From contig CM037872.1 in the NCBI GenBank assembly GCA_021292105.1, positions 13,108,791 to 13,172,790 on the forward strand: DNA of 64,000 bases, read 5' to 3'. The translations under genes were made by a program, and so were the position numbers. The notes under the pieces were generated by a model. That model was given only the letters and a program-made list of their open reading frames with translations, was not told the DNA's origin and did no database searches. The DNA is from Anadara kagoshimensis (Eukaryota; Mollusca; Bivalvia; Arcoida; Arcidae). Of the stretch, positions 1 through 13,224 are shown in pieces (the first letter of the stretch is position 1; every line of letters starts with the position of its first letter).

Positions 1-2621
1 ACTAAAATTTAAAAGTATAAATGGAATTAAAGTTTAGAGTATGAATGGATATAAACAACAAATAATTTCATCCATTTGTATTATTATCATTTTTATTAGT
101 TAAGTTAGTTTTTATGATGTATGGATTATTAAAATAAGTTTTAATAAATCATAAATTTATGTACAAAATATAAAAGTTTTTATATTACATCATACTGTGA
201 TGACTGGATGATTTTTGTATGTTAAGTATGAATGATTTTTGGAATAAATGGATAGTTTAGTATGAATGATTTTTGAATGAATGACCTTAACATGTCCTCC
301 TTTAATGTTAGATTTTAAGTAGTTTGTTGTTGAATTTTAAAGTTAAAATGTTTATCATCAGCCATGACATTAATGGGGTCATTATTTAAAAAGTTAAAGG
401 AGTAACAGTTATTATTATTCAGATTTTAAATGTTATATTGTACTGACGGCAACAGTGTCATATTATTTTACTATGTCTATGTCACGTTGATTTCTAAACG
501 TAAACAAAGATCGATTTTATAATGTTTACTTCATAATCACAAAGTTTTGTATTTGCTGAAGTACTTACATTAATGTAGCTTCATTGTGTTGCAAATATTG
601 CTAGCTGGAACGACTTTTGTTGGTGTTTAAGCTATTTTTTTATTACTGTTGTTAAACACATGTTTACAGTTGCCGCCATTGTTGATCGGCGACCTTACAA
701 GCGAGTACCTCAAGTCCAGAGTTTATAAATTTGTAAAATCGAGTAAAAATCAGAATTTAGGTAATAAGTCATAATTTTTGGATAGAAAATTGTATTTATA
801 TGTTTATCATTCCGTACAAGCCATTTTTCATGTATTTACAGCAATATTAATAAGTTACAGAACATTTTCTGTGACCCCTGTTACAACCCCAGTACAATCC
901 CTGTTTCAGATCTCAGTTTCCAGTATCAAACCCCTGTTTCACTGAAGTTGTCATAGTAACTGACTGGAGTATAAAAAGGAACACGGATTTAAAACTGGGC
1001 TCTTTGTCTTCAGAACAACCAGACGCTACACATTATTTTGATTTTACTAGTTTAGGTACTTATTTTATTTTTGGAGCCTATTTAATATTAGTAAATATTT
1101 TTGGTTTAAAAGAGTATTTAAATAATGATCTATTTGACTAAAATTCCAGACAATTTTCTGGAAACCTGTCAAATTAAATCATATTGAAATTTATTTATTT
1201 AAAGTGAAATATGGACAATATCAGATTGGACACATGTGTTATTTTAGGAGTCAAAAAGGGAAATAATTAATTCTAAACTTAACCTACGTATTGAAGAATC
1301 TCTTGAAATATATCTACAGTATTTTGGCACATTTAGATAAATTTTCTAAATCTATACCAGAGTACTGTACTATTTATTTCATTAAAATATTAGCAAGTTG
1401 GTCTAGTCAGTGTGAACTTTGGGTCTTTACTAAGCAGTAATATTTATCTAAAACAAATTGTTCTAATTTATTTGTGAATTAATGTGAAGCTGTATCTTAT
1501 GCTGATTATTTTTTTGTGATATGGGTTATTTAATAAATCATTTAAACAGTCAAATTATATGAATCCATTATTTATTTTATTTAAGTATGTAAGATAAACC
1601 ACTTGGTCGTTACAATACTATCAATTGAGTTTGTTTCATTGTTTAGGTTTACTGATATTTTTGGCATGACCAGGAATGTGTATTTATTATTATTGAATCA
1701 CCTGAATCCCATAGATCAGGTAATTTTCATTTTATTCAGATTTTACTCGTATCTTATTTTTAGAATTTCACTTCAGTATATATACATGTAGTCATAATAA
1801 CAAAAGTAATGGTTCATTTGCATAATGTGATATGGTAGATTTACAATACAAATGTTTAAGTGCATTTTGGTAATTTTTACAACTTATTCCGTCTTTAAAT
1901 TATATATTTATAGTTAAATTATTATTTTTGTATCTTTGTCAATTTTCTACGATATTTGAGATTTAGAATATTATTTTGTTTGCGCAGTTATTTCCCTTTG
2001 TCAGTGTTTACATTGATTGTATATATCTATATATATAATAATCCCATACGTAGCGTAGCCTTGTCTCGTTACAGGGCGATTTATTGTAGTAATATCTAGA
2101 GAATTTTGTTTTGTTTACAATTTCCACACTGGTATACTGTGTTCTTGCTTTCTCTGAAAAAAGCCTTAACAAATAATTAGAGCAATGGAAATGAGTTCAT
2201 TATCATTAGGCCACCACTTTGGCGTTTTTGAACATACACCTGTAACCGCTTTAATGACCCTATGGCAGAGCAAAGGTCAAGCAATCTATTACTCTAGTCA
2301 ATCTATGAAAAAAGTTTAACCTCAAATTGCAACAAAAGTTGTTTTTTATTCACCATAAAAATTCTACCAATTTCAATCCAGTGGAATTTGTTTTTTTTTT
2401 TTTTGCAAATTAAAGTTAGCAATGTCATTTTCTATAGAAAAGGTAAATAACTCTGTAATGTGATCCTAAATTATACTCATTAAGACATTTTCAAAAACTT
2501 ATAGTAGCCTCTGCTACTATGAGCCTCTTCTACTATATGAAGAACAGGTTAGAAATCAGATGGAAATTTATACATAACTTAAAATAAAATATTAAGACAA
2601 TTTAGAATGTCCTATGTAAAT
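1..2621. other. AT-rich stretch without a supported gene
   Basis: I see no coding exon, RNA gene or recognisable repeat here. The only long open frame (1603-1791) is 62 codons of low-complexity hydrophobic sequence and is not credible as a gene. Short imperfect repeats of AGTATGAATGATTTTT occur at about 210-280. A TATA-like core promoter motif at 970-979 is listed separately. The stretch ends at the left terminus of the ISL2EU-type transposon. Confidence 0.6.
970..1014 (+). promoter_or_regulatory. possible TATA-type core promoter
   Basis: TATAAAAAGG at 970-979 is followed about 30-40 bases later by a TTCAGA initiator-like motif at 1009-1014. The spacing fits an RNA polymerase II core promoter, but no open frame follows. 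It could be a relic of a repeat or chance in AT-rich DNA. Confidence 0.2.
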
Positions 2622-2638
2622 AGACCAGTTTCTAGTTG
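2622..2638 (+). repeat. left terminal inverted repeat of the ISL2EU element
   Basis: AGACCAGTTTCTAGTTG is identical to the reverse complement of 13225-13241. It starts directly after AT at 2620-2621. Transposase and its THAP domain would be expected to act at or near this end (inference). Confidence 0.85.
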
Positions 2639-2752
2639 TTCCGTTCCGTCGCCAGTCTGACTTTTACTCACGACTAAATTTGAAAAGTGTGGGTAGCTAT
2701 ACTTCCGGTTTGGGCCCAACACGCTGTATATATCGACTGATCGAGTACAAAA

Positions 2753-5700
2753 ATGGATTTCAGTTCCTTTGGCGTGAAGGAACTACAAGATTTCTTGAAG
2801 GAAAGGGGAGTGACGTGTTGTATTTATAAAAAACAACATCTCATACGATTATGTGGATTAGCTGAAGAGCTATCTTTAGAAGTTTTAGATGGTAAAGATG
2901 CAGATGCTATGGTAAAAGAGGACTACGAACAGAGACGGACGGTAGACGACTGTGGACTAACAACAATACTGGACCCAGTGCAAAAGTGCACAACATGGAC
3001 AACTAACCTTGCCAAAATACCTGATGTGGAATCATGCGATGTCATGTTGTATTTACTCAAATATTGCAGGTAGTGTATTGGGCTGTTGGGCTTCTTTTAC
3101 ACTAGTGCGACACTACATCACCAGGGTAAACATACCACATACAAAATTGTAAATTATGTTACGATGACTCAATTGACCATGGAACCAATGCATTTTTATA
3201 ATGAATAGAAATTTAAATATTATAAATGATTTTGGTGTTAGCTAGGTACTGTGGTCAAAACAGTAGGGTGGGTCACTACAAAGTAATATTTTGCAGGAAT
3301 GGAGAAAATGCAACCAGGACCTTTCTTATTCCATCAGGATGCTCTAGATATTCAGCTAGAGTATATTGTCTCCTGTTGAGACCCACACATGATGAATAAA
3401 TATATCCAGTTATAACTAGTTTTTCATTAAATCCAGTGTCCATAACAAAACGAAAATTGGATTAGAACTAGTGGTCCCAATAATAATAATGGGGTCCATA
3501 TCGATACCACATGGTCAATAACCCATAATAATGCTTCGTTGTGATAATGTCCAGTTATTCTCTTGTAAACTTGTCTTTTCTCTGCAACATAAATGCTTCT
3601 TCTGCTGATGCCATTGCTGGTATATTTGTTTCACAGTTAATATGTTAGGGTAGAGCTTGTTCCCACTATTGGAACGTTAACATTATAAAATGAATGAAGC
3701 TGCTAATACAAATGAACTGTTGACCCAGTGATATTGCAAGCTAAGGCTTATCAAGGCCCTCAAAAATCTTAAAGCTGGCATCACCATATTGTTGATATTA
3801 TTATAATTATCTCACTTATACCAAGGGCATCAGCTATAAAATGGTGGGGAAAATAGAGTCCCCAGTAAAAAAAAAAAAAATTTGGTAAAACATACGTCAA
3901 TTTTTATTTTGTGGCAACAGTTTAAGTACAGTTTTTATCCAGTACATATTATTAAAGAATTTAACCATTTTACTGTGCATTACTCCAGCACAGTGTAATT
4001 AAATAATGGATAACAGATTTCAAAGTTGAAGACCATAACATTTTTATTGTACTTCAAAATATCATTTTTGCAGTTGGAGTGATTCAAGATTAAGAAAGTA
4101 CAAATCTGATGATGGATATAAACTTTATATGACCAACCATATACATGGTGTGGAATTTTGTCCACTTCTTAATGCATCATACTGCTACATAAAGTCAACA
4201 TGCATTCCACAGACCAGACAAAATGAGGCCCCTTATTTAGTTTGGGTACTGATATCTTCAAACGGTGAAGTAATATCAGGTGGATGTTCATGTGTGGCGT
4301 GAGTATTTTTTAATTCTGAAAAAAGTGTTGAAATTTAAAAAAAAATTTTAAATGTATTAGTCCAAGTTTATTCTGTTATTTATGATTTTTATTTGTTTTG
4401 TTTATACTATTTAAATTTCTATTTAAGAATGTGTTGTTTTTTTCTCAACATCAGTTCCATAAATGTGCTCTTTTTCCAGTTACGATGTGGCTACTGAGAT
4501 AAGAGCATGTACTGATCTGATAATCAAACAGACTTTACTGTTCTTTGATCATTTGCTGCATTGTTTTGTCATCAAGAGGGACTACAAAGCTGAAGAAAAA
4601 AGAGGTGTGTAATAAGATAGGTAATATTCAGTTTATTATTATTACTATAATTATTTTTTGTTTACATTACACATTTTTCTTGACTTAAGTTTCAAAAAGT
4701 CTCTAGGGATTTGATTAGTATGAAATGAACCACTGTAGCCACATAATATTGAAATACAATCGATATGATAAAGATACTATAGTAATAGTCTTTAGGTAAT
4801 TATTAGATGGTTTATTTTCAATTAATTTCATTTATTTTGTGATGGCCATGTCTTGTTACCAAACAACAAAAGAATCCATATAAGAATTCCATTTTAGGTC
4901 CTTACTCGAATTGTAATTTGTAGTATTAAGGAGAATAATTTTAATTTTGATTTACCAAATTAACAGCTTAAAAACATATTCTATGAAATAGAACCAAACT
5001 CAAAACAAGCCAACTTTAATTTTTTGTTCTATATGAACATGCATACAAAAATATAAAAAAAATTATGGTAGGTTTCAACATTTAATTTATAACAACTCTT
5101 GTTCAATATATGCAGTATTTCAAGGATTTTGCATTTTTACTCAAAAATCAGTATAAATTGCAAAAAAAAAAAAAAAACCTCAAAGAAACTCAAGAGATTC
5201 ATTAAAATGTTATAAACACCAAAAATACACCATACCTATATTTAACTTGTTAAAAAATGTCAGTTGGCAGTTCAATGCACATTTATTAAATTATTAAAAC
5301 AATTAGTAAAAAATACAACTAAGAAAGTGTTCATTTTACCGTTTTTTCTTCAAAATTTTCATGTACAAAAAAATAAAATCTACTACTGAAAATCTTATCA
5401 AAGTCTGCCAAAAGTTTAACCAAATTTACTTCACAAAAACAAAGAAAAACTGATAGGTGATCAGGATATTATCAGATTTAAAAATAAAAAAATACCCTAC
5501 CCCCATGATTTTTTACAATTTTTCTTTGAACAAATTGAAAAAAAATCCACAAAAGGTTTTCTCTTTTCAGTAAATTCAAATATTAGCATCAGATTCTTGA
5601 AAATACACAAAACACAATGTATTTTTACACATAATCAATGTTTTATGATCTGGATATTTAAAATATTCATAATTATATTAAAAACATCTGCGTATCTATA

Positions 5701-8700
5701 GGAATTCAAAACCTCCAACGAAAAGAGCTAAATGTGACAGTTTTGTTATACCATGTCAACATTCTAATATCTCTTGGAACATAAATTTCCATTACTTTGT
5801 GGTATGATAAAAAAGATAACTTTATATCATGGTCAGTTAACATTTTGTGTAGCAACATCAAAGTACGATGCTAATTGAGCCATATTACACAGACACATAA
5901 ACAAAGTAGTCTACACTGGTGCACAATGAAAAAAATAAACAAAATTGTCTTTAAATGCTGTTATACTTGAACAAAACCCAAGGATCAGCATATATAACAA
6001 CGATTAATTACAAAGCTATTAATTATATCACAGAATAGCATTAGCAAATATGTATTAGTTTAAATTTTATAAACATTATTGTTAATTTTTGTATGCATAC
6101 AGATTTAAATTTTGTTGTATTTCAGAGGCAATGGAACATGTAAACACTGTGTTGCACTCTTGTTCAGCATTATGGATTTTTGTGAAAGGCACAGAGACAG
6201 ACATACTGAGGCATGTACTGATGTTGAATGCAAATGGGATAAACCAAAAAAAACAACAGAGCCAGCTGAAACAGAACTAATCAATATAACAAGAGGCCCA
6301 TGGGCCTTAACGCTCACCTGAGGAAGAGTACATATCTTATGCAGAGGTTCAATGGTCAATGACATTATTAAAAGAGAATATCAAAATTTTCAGCAGTAAG
6401 GGCCAATAATATGCAAGTATTTTTGCAAATTAATTATAATAATTATTATATAAGTATGCTATATATAACATATTTAAAGTCTAGCTACAATATATTATTT
6501 ATAAACAGCTAAAACATCTGTATGCCAATACCTACAATATTCCAATATACATGCCTATACAAAGAGTTTATAGTTTTTGAGATAATTAACCATTTAAGTA
6601 TTCGTTTGCATCTATGACCTTGACCTTTAAACCTATGACCTTCATTCATATATCAAAATGATTGTTGTGCAAATGCCTACAATATTCCATTGTACATGCC
6701 TATACAAAAAGTTTATAGTTTTTGAGATAATTAACCATTTAAGTATTTGTTCGCGTCTATGACCTTGACCTTTGAACCTATGACCTTCATTCATATATCA
6801 AAATGATTGATAGGCCAATACCTACAATATTCTAATATACATGCCTATACAAAAAGTTTATAGTTTCTGAGATAATTAACCATTTAAGTATTAGTTTGCA
6901 TCTATGACCTTGACCTTTGAACCTATGAACTTCATTCATATATCAAAATGATTGTTAGGCCAATACCTACAATATTCCAATATACATGCCTATACAAAAA
7001 GTTTATAGTTTTTGAGATAATTAACCATTTAAGTATTCGTTCAATTTTATGACCTTGACCTTTGATACTATGACCTTCATTCATATATCAAAATGATCAT
7101 TAGGCCAATACCTACAATATTCCAATACACATGCCTATACAAAAAGTTTATAGTTTTTGAGATAATTAACCATTTAAGTATTCGTTCGCATCTATGACCT
7201 TGACCTTTGAACCTTCATTCATATATCAAAATGATCGTTAGGCCAATACCTACAATATTCCAATATACATGCCTATACAAAAAGTTTATAGTTTTGCAGA
7301 TAATTAACTATTTTGGTATTCTTGGACATCTGTGACCTTGACCTTTGAACCCATGACCTTTATTCATATATCAAAATGACCATTGTGCCATTACCTACAA
7401 TATTCAGATATACATGCCTATACAAAAAATTCATAGTTTTGCAGATAATTAACTATTTTGGTATTCTTGGACATCTGTGACCTTGACCTTTGAACCCATG
7501 ACCCTGTTCTATGTATCAAAATGATCGTCATGTCAATACCTACAAATAACTGAAAATCCTACGCCATTATCACAAGAAATGTTAAAAAAATAGGATTTTT
7601 TTATCAAAGGTCAAAAACTGGGACATGACCTTGACATCAATTGGAAGAAAATTGCAAGACAAGATCAACAGTGAAAACTCCATACAATTATCTTCAGCCG
7701 TTATTGAGCTATAACAATAAATGTCTCATTTTCAAAATTACATAATTTTACGCAAAAAACGCGTAACCTATTTTTCGTCTAATTTTCATGAAAAACACAA
7801 TTTTAATGTTCCTAGGTATGCTGAATCCAAATATCCAATCAAAATTTGTCTGCACCTTTTGGTTTCAGAGAAGAAGATTTTTTTGTCTTTTTGCTATTTT
7901 TAGTAACAGCGGCCATCTTGTTGGGCGTGGCCAAACCCCGAACACAATTTTGAAAGGCTGTTACCCAGGCATGATAATCACCAAGTTTCATCAAATATGG
8001 CCCAGTAGTTTTGGAGTAAAAGATTAAAATGTAAAGTTTACGCACGACGGACGACGGACGGTGATAGATTGCAATAGCTCATCTTAGCCTTTGGCTCAGG
8101 TGAGCTAAAAATGCAAAATGCTTTTACACCCTTAGTTGAGCCAACACCATCCAGTTTTATCCCCAATGTTTCAATAGATCCTCTTCTTTTAAAAAATGTG
8201 GAAAAAGAGGTGTACATGTTATTTAAACATACCAATGCACTAGTTTTGCAAACACTTGATCCCCCGTCAGATGATGAATCTATTTCATCTGATGAACATG
8301 TTCTCCAAACAATTGAAGATGCCTTTGATCAATACAATACAATAAAAACCCAAAATTCAATTGTAGACCACTTAAAATCTGTTTTTACAGAAGATATTAT
8401 CAGAGTGATTAGGATTATAACAATTGGACAGGCAAGCAATCCTGCTTGGTTTATTCACAGAAGGGGCAGGATAACTGCCTCAATTTTCCCATCGATAATG
8501 CATTTTAGATTTAACAATAGCTGTGACAACTATATCTTGAAAAAGATAATGGGTTCATGTGACACTGTAAATTCAGCATCTCTCCAGTTTGGTAGAGATC
8601 ATGAACCTATCGCCAGGCATCAATATATTGAATATGTCAAAAAAATTCACAGGTCACTAAAGGTGGAGCAATGTGGGCTTTGTATTGATATCAACAACCC

Positions 8701-9061
8701 ACACATGGGTGCATCTCCTGATGGTATTGTTATCTGCAAGTGTTGTGGTAAGGGTTTGCTCGAGATAAAATGTAGTTATGTTTATCAAAATGCAACCCCA
8801 ATTGAAGCTTGTAATGATAATCATTATCATGTTTATTGTGATGAAAATGGCGAGGTTAAATTGAAAATTTCAAGTCCTTGGTATATGCAAATACAAGGTC
8901 AAATGGGTGTGTACAATCTGCCCTGGTGCGATTTTGTATTTTACACAAAAAAGGGAATATCTGTAGACAGAATTCATTTTGATCAAGATATATATCAACA
9001 AATTGTTGAAAAATGTACAAAATGTTTTGAAAGATATGTTGTTAAAGCACATCAACAATAA
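2753..9061 (+). CDS. SAP / SWIM zinc-finger / YqaJ-type nuclease of the transposon, split by an insertion
   Basis: Three exons: 2753-3069, 4074-4298 and 6126-9061. Both junctions use GT/AG and keep phase. Exon 1 encodes a SAP-like helix pair (LQDFLKERG...KKQHLIRLCG), a putative DNA-binding module. The exon 2/3 junction builds a SWIM zinc finger, CSC...CKHC, which supports the splice choice. From 8111 the frame encodes a YqaJ/lambda-exonuclease-like PD-(D/E)XK fold: NPAWFIHRRGRITAS, a Glu in FGRDHEP, the Asp of GASPDGI, LLEIKC and the Gln in MQIQGQM, so all expected catalytic positions are present. It ends at a TAA at 9059-9061. A 1.8-kb element (about 6289-8107) interrupts exon 3 between the SWIM and YqaJ parts and brings a stop about 13 codons in. 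The product is therefore broken unless the insert is spliced out. The gene converges on the transposase gene, 532 bp away. The start ATG in AAAATGG fits the SAP boundary. Confidence 0.8.
6289..8107. mobile_element. 1.8-kb non-autonomous element with satellite core, inserted in the YqaJ gene
   Basis: The insert starts ACAAGAGGCCCATGGGCCTT with GCTCACCTGAG close behind, and ends in CTCAGGTGAGC. The two ends are therefore short inverted copies. The core is a seven-copy 145-bp tandem repeat (6528-7553), followed by a unique 3' part with the CGGACGACGGACGG string at 8045-8060. It holds no coding sequence I trust. The flanking reading frames belong to one protein, which shows that this is an insertion. 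A shorter, more diverged relative lies at 49880-50490. I believe this repeat class is abundant in bivalves, but cannot assign it firmly to a superfamily (SINE-like, Helentron-like or MITE). The target duplication is unclear. Confidence 0.7.
6528..7553 (+). repeat. 145-bp tandem repeat, seven copies
   Basis: The anchor ATGCCTATAC recurs at 6551, 6696, 6841, 6986, 7131, 7269 and 7414. The spacing is exactly 145 bp except once, where a 7-bp loss gives 138. Each unit carries TGACCTTGACCTTTGA, which contains two TGACCT half sites spaced as in nuclear-receptor response elements. The last two copies are the most diverged. The array forms the core of the inserted 1.8-kb element. Confidence 0.9.
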
Positions 9062-9593
9062 TAACACTGGTAACAAATTTCCTATTTTTGAGTTACAACA
9101 CAGTCCATTAGTGAAAATATAAATGAACCTATTTTGCTAAAAATTGTCATGTATACAAATTGATGTTAAGGCCAAGCCAAATTAATTTCTAGTTCTGCAG
9201 ACCCTTCTGCCTGTAACATTTAGGATTAAGAAAAAAATAATTCCATTTTCAAATCATAATATGCCAGTCCAAAATGCCCTACATGGCAAGTTGTGTCCAT
9301 ATTTTCATTATTATATTAAAACTTTTGCCAAAACAGCATATTCTATGCTTTAATGAATTCTGTTTGTGCATTTTATTTGCCGTTTTATGCAATAACAATC
9401 TTTTTTTTGCATTTTACTTGCTTGCCTCATTCAAATTTTGTGTTCCTGGAGAAAAATGTTATTCAGAAAAAAATTACATTGTTAATACATTGTTAATTGT
9501 TAAAAATTACATTGTTAATTGCTTGCTTGACTCTAAAAATGTAGAACTGAAAATTAATTTGGTGTAGCCTAACATTATTTCACATTTAAAATG

Positions 9594-12500
9594 CTATTGA
9601 ACCAAAGGGTTTTTAAGATTACATAAAAATGCACAGACTTTTAATATTTGGTTGCATAAAGGTTTTACATTCAGTGGAATAGTATTTTCCAGTATTTTGA
9701 AATTTTTCAATCGCCCAATAGCTCTTTCAACATGTATTCTTAATTTTGCAATCTTTCTTGTCTTTGTAATATCCACTGGTGTAAGACGCTTTCCTATTCC
9801 CCAAGAGCATTTCTTTGTAAAAGGGGGGATATTTAGTGGGGCATGCCTCTCCAACAAAAGATCTCTTATCATAAATCCTCAGTCGGCCATCACTTCATCA
9901 CCAGGTCTTACGAGATCTAAAATCCCACAATTCTTGGTGATGAAGCGATCCGAAACATTGCCACCCCAAAGATTTGAGATGAAAGAAAATGCCCCTGAAG
10001 GAGTGATGGATACTAGTGCTTTAAATGTATTCCTATGTTTGTATGAACTATAGGTTTGCATCTGAGCTGTAGGGGATGATGGTTTCTCAATAAAAAATTC
10101 AGTACAATCAATAATACAAGTTGTTTTGGGATAAGAAGATTTAAAGGCTTTGGGAATGAATTTCTTTCGGCGACGGGGGTTGGGCCACTTCAACAAAGGT
10201 GAAAATACAAAATTTAAATAATTTATCCAGGTAACAAATATTTGAGAAACTCTTGACTTTGATATGCCAAAAATATCTGCAAGAACAAAAGTTGGCAATG
10301 CAAGCCGTAAACGAAGTAATGTTAAAATAAATTCGTGAAATCTAGTCAGTTTTCTAGCTGGGCCAGTTTTCTTCTTTGACGAATCATTCTGATAGTTGGT
10401 AGTATGATGTGTTCCCAAACTCCCTCGCCAATACTTTAATACAGGTGACAATGTGTTTATAATCGCTGAAAATATAGAGAAAAAAGTATAAAAATGCAAC
10501 ATGTATACCATAGAAAAATAAACACTCAGTTGACAACTTGGGGATTCAAACTTAAGACATCAGATTCCCACCCCTAAACAAAATATATACATTTCTTACT
10601 GATGTTATGTCAATCTCATTTATGCTACCTAATTGACCACAAGGATTATAAACCACTGTGGTAGCTCAGTTGGTAGAGTGCTCGGTCCGTAAGTGGCATG
10701 TTGTGGGTTTGAACCCCGGCCAGGTCTGACCCAAGACTTTAAGGCTAGTAGTGACTGTTCTTTCGCCAAGCACTTGGCATTACAGAATGAAAAATTTCTG
10801 CACTTTCGCCTATTGCTGGGGATGTGTCGATTTAAGTGAAATATTCTTGACTGGGACGTTAAACACCATTACTCAACTCAACTCACAAGAATTATGAGTG
10901 TCAATACAGGGTTTGAATTTCAATTGTTTGGAAACCTTATTTGCAATGTACTAGTTTAACATTTTGCATGTACAAGTGTCATCAAAAAAGAAGCCAAAGA
11001 CATCACACATGAATCATATTCTGTAACATTAAGATCTTTTCTACACATTTTGACAATGTTCTAAGTAGCGTGCTATTACTTTGTTCAAATTAATGCAATT
11101 ATAACACAAACTTTGAAATAGACATGGCACTGCAAGTGATTCAAAACCTTAATTTTCTTTATACTTGCAAAATGAAATAATTATTCTAATTTTTATCATG
11201 TATAATGAAAGAAAACACATGTTAACACAGACCAATAAGAAGTTTAAATTTTTACCAAAAAGGCCAAAAAGTGACTATACAGATGGAATTCCCAAGTATC
11301 TCTGGACAGAAGCATCATCTTCTGTAATTTTCTCAATGAAAAGAATACGTCTAAGTCCATCTTTGTCTTCCATCTGTTTTTTGCATTCTGTGAATTCTTC
11401 CTCTCCCTGCCTCATATCCATCAATGTCAAATCAGTCTGTACTGATACATCTTTCATTTTAATGGTGTTGGTCTGGATATAGTCATGATCTAAAATTGGA
11501 ACATCAGAAAATATGGATTCATATGTTTATTTTTGATTATTGTTGGTAATGTTATAACCAAGTCATTGATCTAAAAATGTGGTATTAAATGATTGGCTAA
11601 TAGCTATTATGAAATTCAAAAATGATAATAGCACTTAAGAAATAAAATAATATTCAAATATTTATATTGCATCATGCAATCTGCAAAATTTTCTAACAGC
11701 ATAACTTTTCATGTATACGTACTCTTCTGATTCTTAAGGATCTATAGTAGTTAATAAGTTCAAATCTATTTATTTTTAACTAAACAGAGTGTGGTTGTGT
11801 TAAATGTGTACACGTACAAATTGAGTGTCAGTTAAATGTCAATCCTTCACTTTTTAGTCTTAAATACACAATATGCAAAATTTTTGTTTTCATTCATTCC
11901 ATATTTTCGAAGTTCAGGAATATAAACATATTGCACTAAAGGGTCAATCTCCTCAAAATTTTCTGCATCATAAAATTCAAGAAGACAATACACATTGTCA
12001 TACTTCAAAGAAAGTAGGTATTGTAATTTCTTAAATTTTAATTAACTAAATTACCTGAATACAGTTTAAAATTTGCATCTCCTGAATATGTACTGGTAGT
12101 GCTGGTGGTAGTCACTATGATCTCTTCCTTCTCTACAGGTAATGGGAATTGGCTGGTTGATAAATCATTGATCTAAATTTGTAAAGAAAATCTTGCATAA
12201 CTATTAATTTTCTCAGTCATATGTCATCAACAGGAGTGAAGTGCAAATACTTTAAAGAACAGCTATTGGAGTGGTGGAGTAACATAAATCATATACCTCC
12301 CTATAACTTGGTGTTTTGTTGCTGATGTTACTATATTTTGGTCCATACAGTATAGCAGGCCATGTTGAAGACCTGCACTTTAACATTAAATTTTATTTAT
12401 TTTTATATTTATTTGATTTTATACTAAAATGATTATGTACCACCTATACAAAACATGGTAATTATTGAATAATTATGATAAGTAAACAATTTATTTCTTG

Positions 12501-13104
12501 ATTACTTGCAGTAATCTGTCATCAATTTGTATATACTATATGAATGTTAGTAATTATATGCATGTGGTGGTGAACACTGTAATTCAGTATACCAAAAAAG
12601 ATTATTATTATTAATTATTAATTTTATGGTAGCACATTTGTAAACAGGCAATAAAACAGGCGTAATAAAATCTATATTCATGATTTGACTATTTGATCAT
12701 GCTTTACAAACATTTAAAACTGTACATGTATAGTGATTTAACAATACTTACAAGTAATGTGGATTCCTGTGGTGGAATCTCCTCGTCCATCACCGACAGC
12801 TGTCTTCTTGTGGCCAATCCAGATCTTGGCACTCCCGGTTTCTTATACCCATTGTATGCAAACAGCTCGGGATATGGATGCTCCTGCGTTGGCTTTCCAT
12901 CTATGAAATGTCTGGAGCACAGATGATGCCACCTCTTTGGTTTAAAGTCAGCCCTTCTCAACAGCGATAACCATACGTTTTTTGACGCAACTGGCTTTTA
13001 CCCAACGGAAATTTGAAAAATTGAACGTCTGCCATGAAACCATATCGACCTCTCTTGTTTTCAGCAGCATTACAGCCCTCCGCTACACAAAAATAGCTGG
13101 ACAT
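9594..13104 (-). CDS. THAP-domain DDE transposase (HARBI-like, DDE_Tnp_4 fold) of the ISL2EU element
   Basis: Four leftward exons: 13104-12752, 12172-12055, 11489-11281 and 10465-9594. Exon 1 starts MSSYFCVAEGC and encodes a THAP zinc finger: C-x4-C, the FFKFP motif and LCSRHF. It contains one frame slip in the A6 run near 12978. Exons 2 and 3 join in phase and encode a low-complexity linker ending in LGIPS. Exon 4 encodes a helix-turn-helix-like stretch (LADIFGISKSRVSQIF) and the DDE core: Asp in IIDCTEFFIEKPSS, Asp in DEVMAD and Glu in RIHVERAIGRLKNF. One TGA at about 9876-9878 replaces the Arg expected in MADRGF, as a CGA to TGA change would. I could not reconcile the phase of the exon 3/4 junction. 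Apart from these faults the gene is complete. THAP should recognise the element's ends (inference). A SINE sits in intron 3. Confidence 0.8.
10650..10884 (+). mobile_element. tRNA-derived SINE with target duplication
   Basis: The head resembles a tRNA, with A box GGTAGCTCAGTTGGTAGAG and B box GGGTTTGAACCC. The 3' tail is CTTGACTGGGACGTTAAAC followed by ACTCAACTCAACTC. An 11-bp target duplication, ACAAGRATTAT (one mismatch), flanks it at 10639-10649 and 10885-10895. It lies in intron 3 of the THAP-DDE transposase. It shares most of its length with the copy at 25241-25573. Confidence 0.9.
11847..12043 (-). other. unexplained open frame in intron 2 of the THAP-DDE gene
   Basis: About 65 codons are open leftward and end at the stop 11847-11849. 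The translation looks protein-like (for example EFYDAENFEEIDPLVQYVY and PELRKYGMNENKNF), but no early Met is present. Exons 2 and 3 of the transposase join in phase across it, so it is not needed for that product. It may be a captured gene fragment, an alternative exon or chance. I do not recognise it. Confidence 0.25.
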
Positions 13105-13224
13105 TATAGCAGACGGCTCTTGTTGTCAATGAAAACAATTAAACCGGAAGTAGGGCTACCCACAAAATATACAAAATCACGTGACTTGTAGGCGATTCTA
13201 ATGCACAAATTGGAGGAGAAACGG

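Noticed and set aside
4480-4613. Exon-like open segment between SAP and SWIM exons, with AG before and GTGTGT after it.
   Set aside because: The flanking exons join in phase without it and that junction builds the SWIM zinc finger, so this segment would disrupt a known motif.
6528-7553. Regularly spaced repeats that might suggest a CRISPR array.
   Set aside because: The units are 145 bp with no unique spacers, in eukaryotic DNA inside a mobile element. It is a satellite.
10650-10730. tRNA-like sequence that might be called a tRNA gene.
   Set aside because: It is continuous with a SINE body and tail and flanked by a target duplication, and the acceptor stem does not close.
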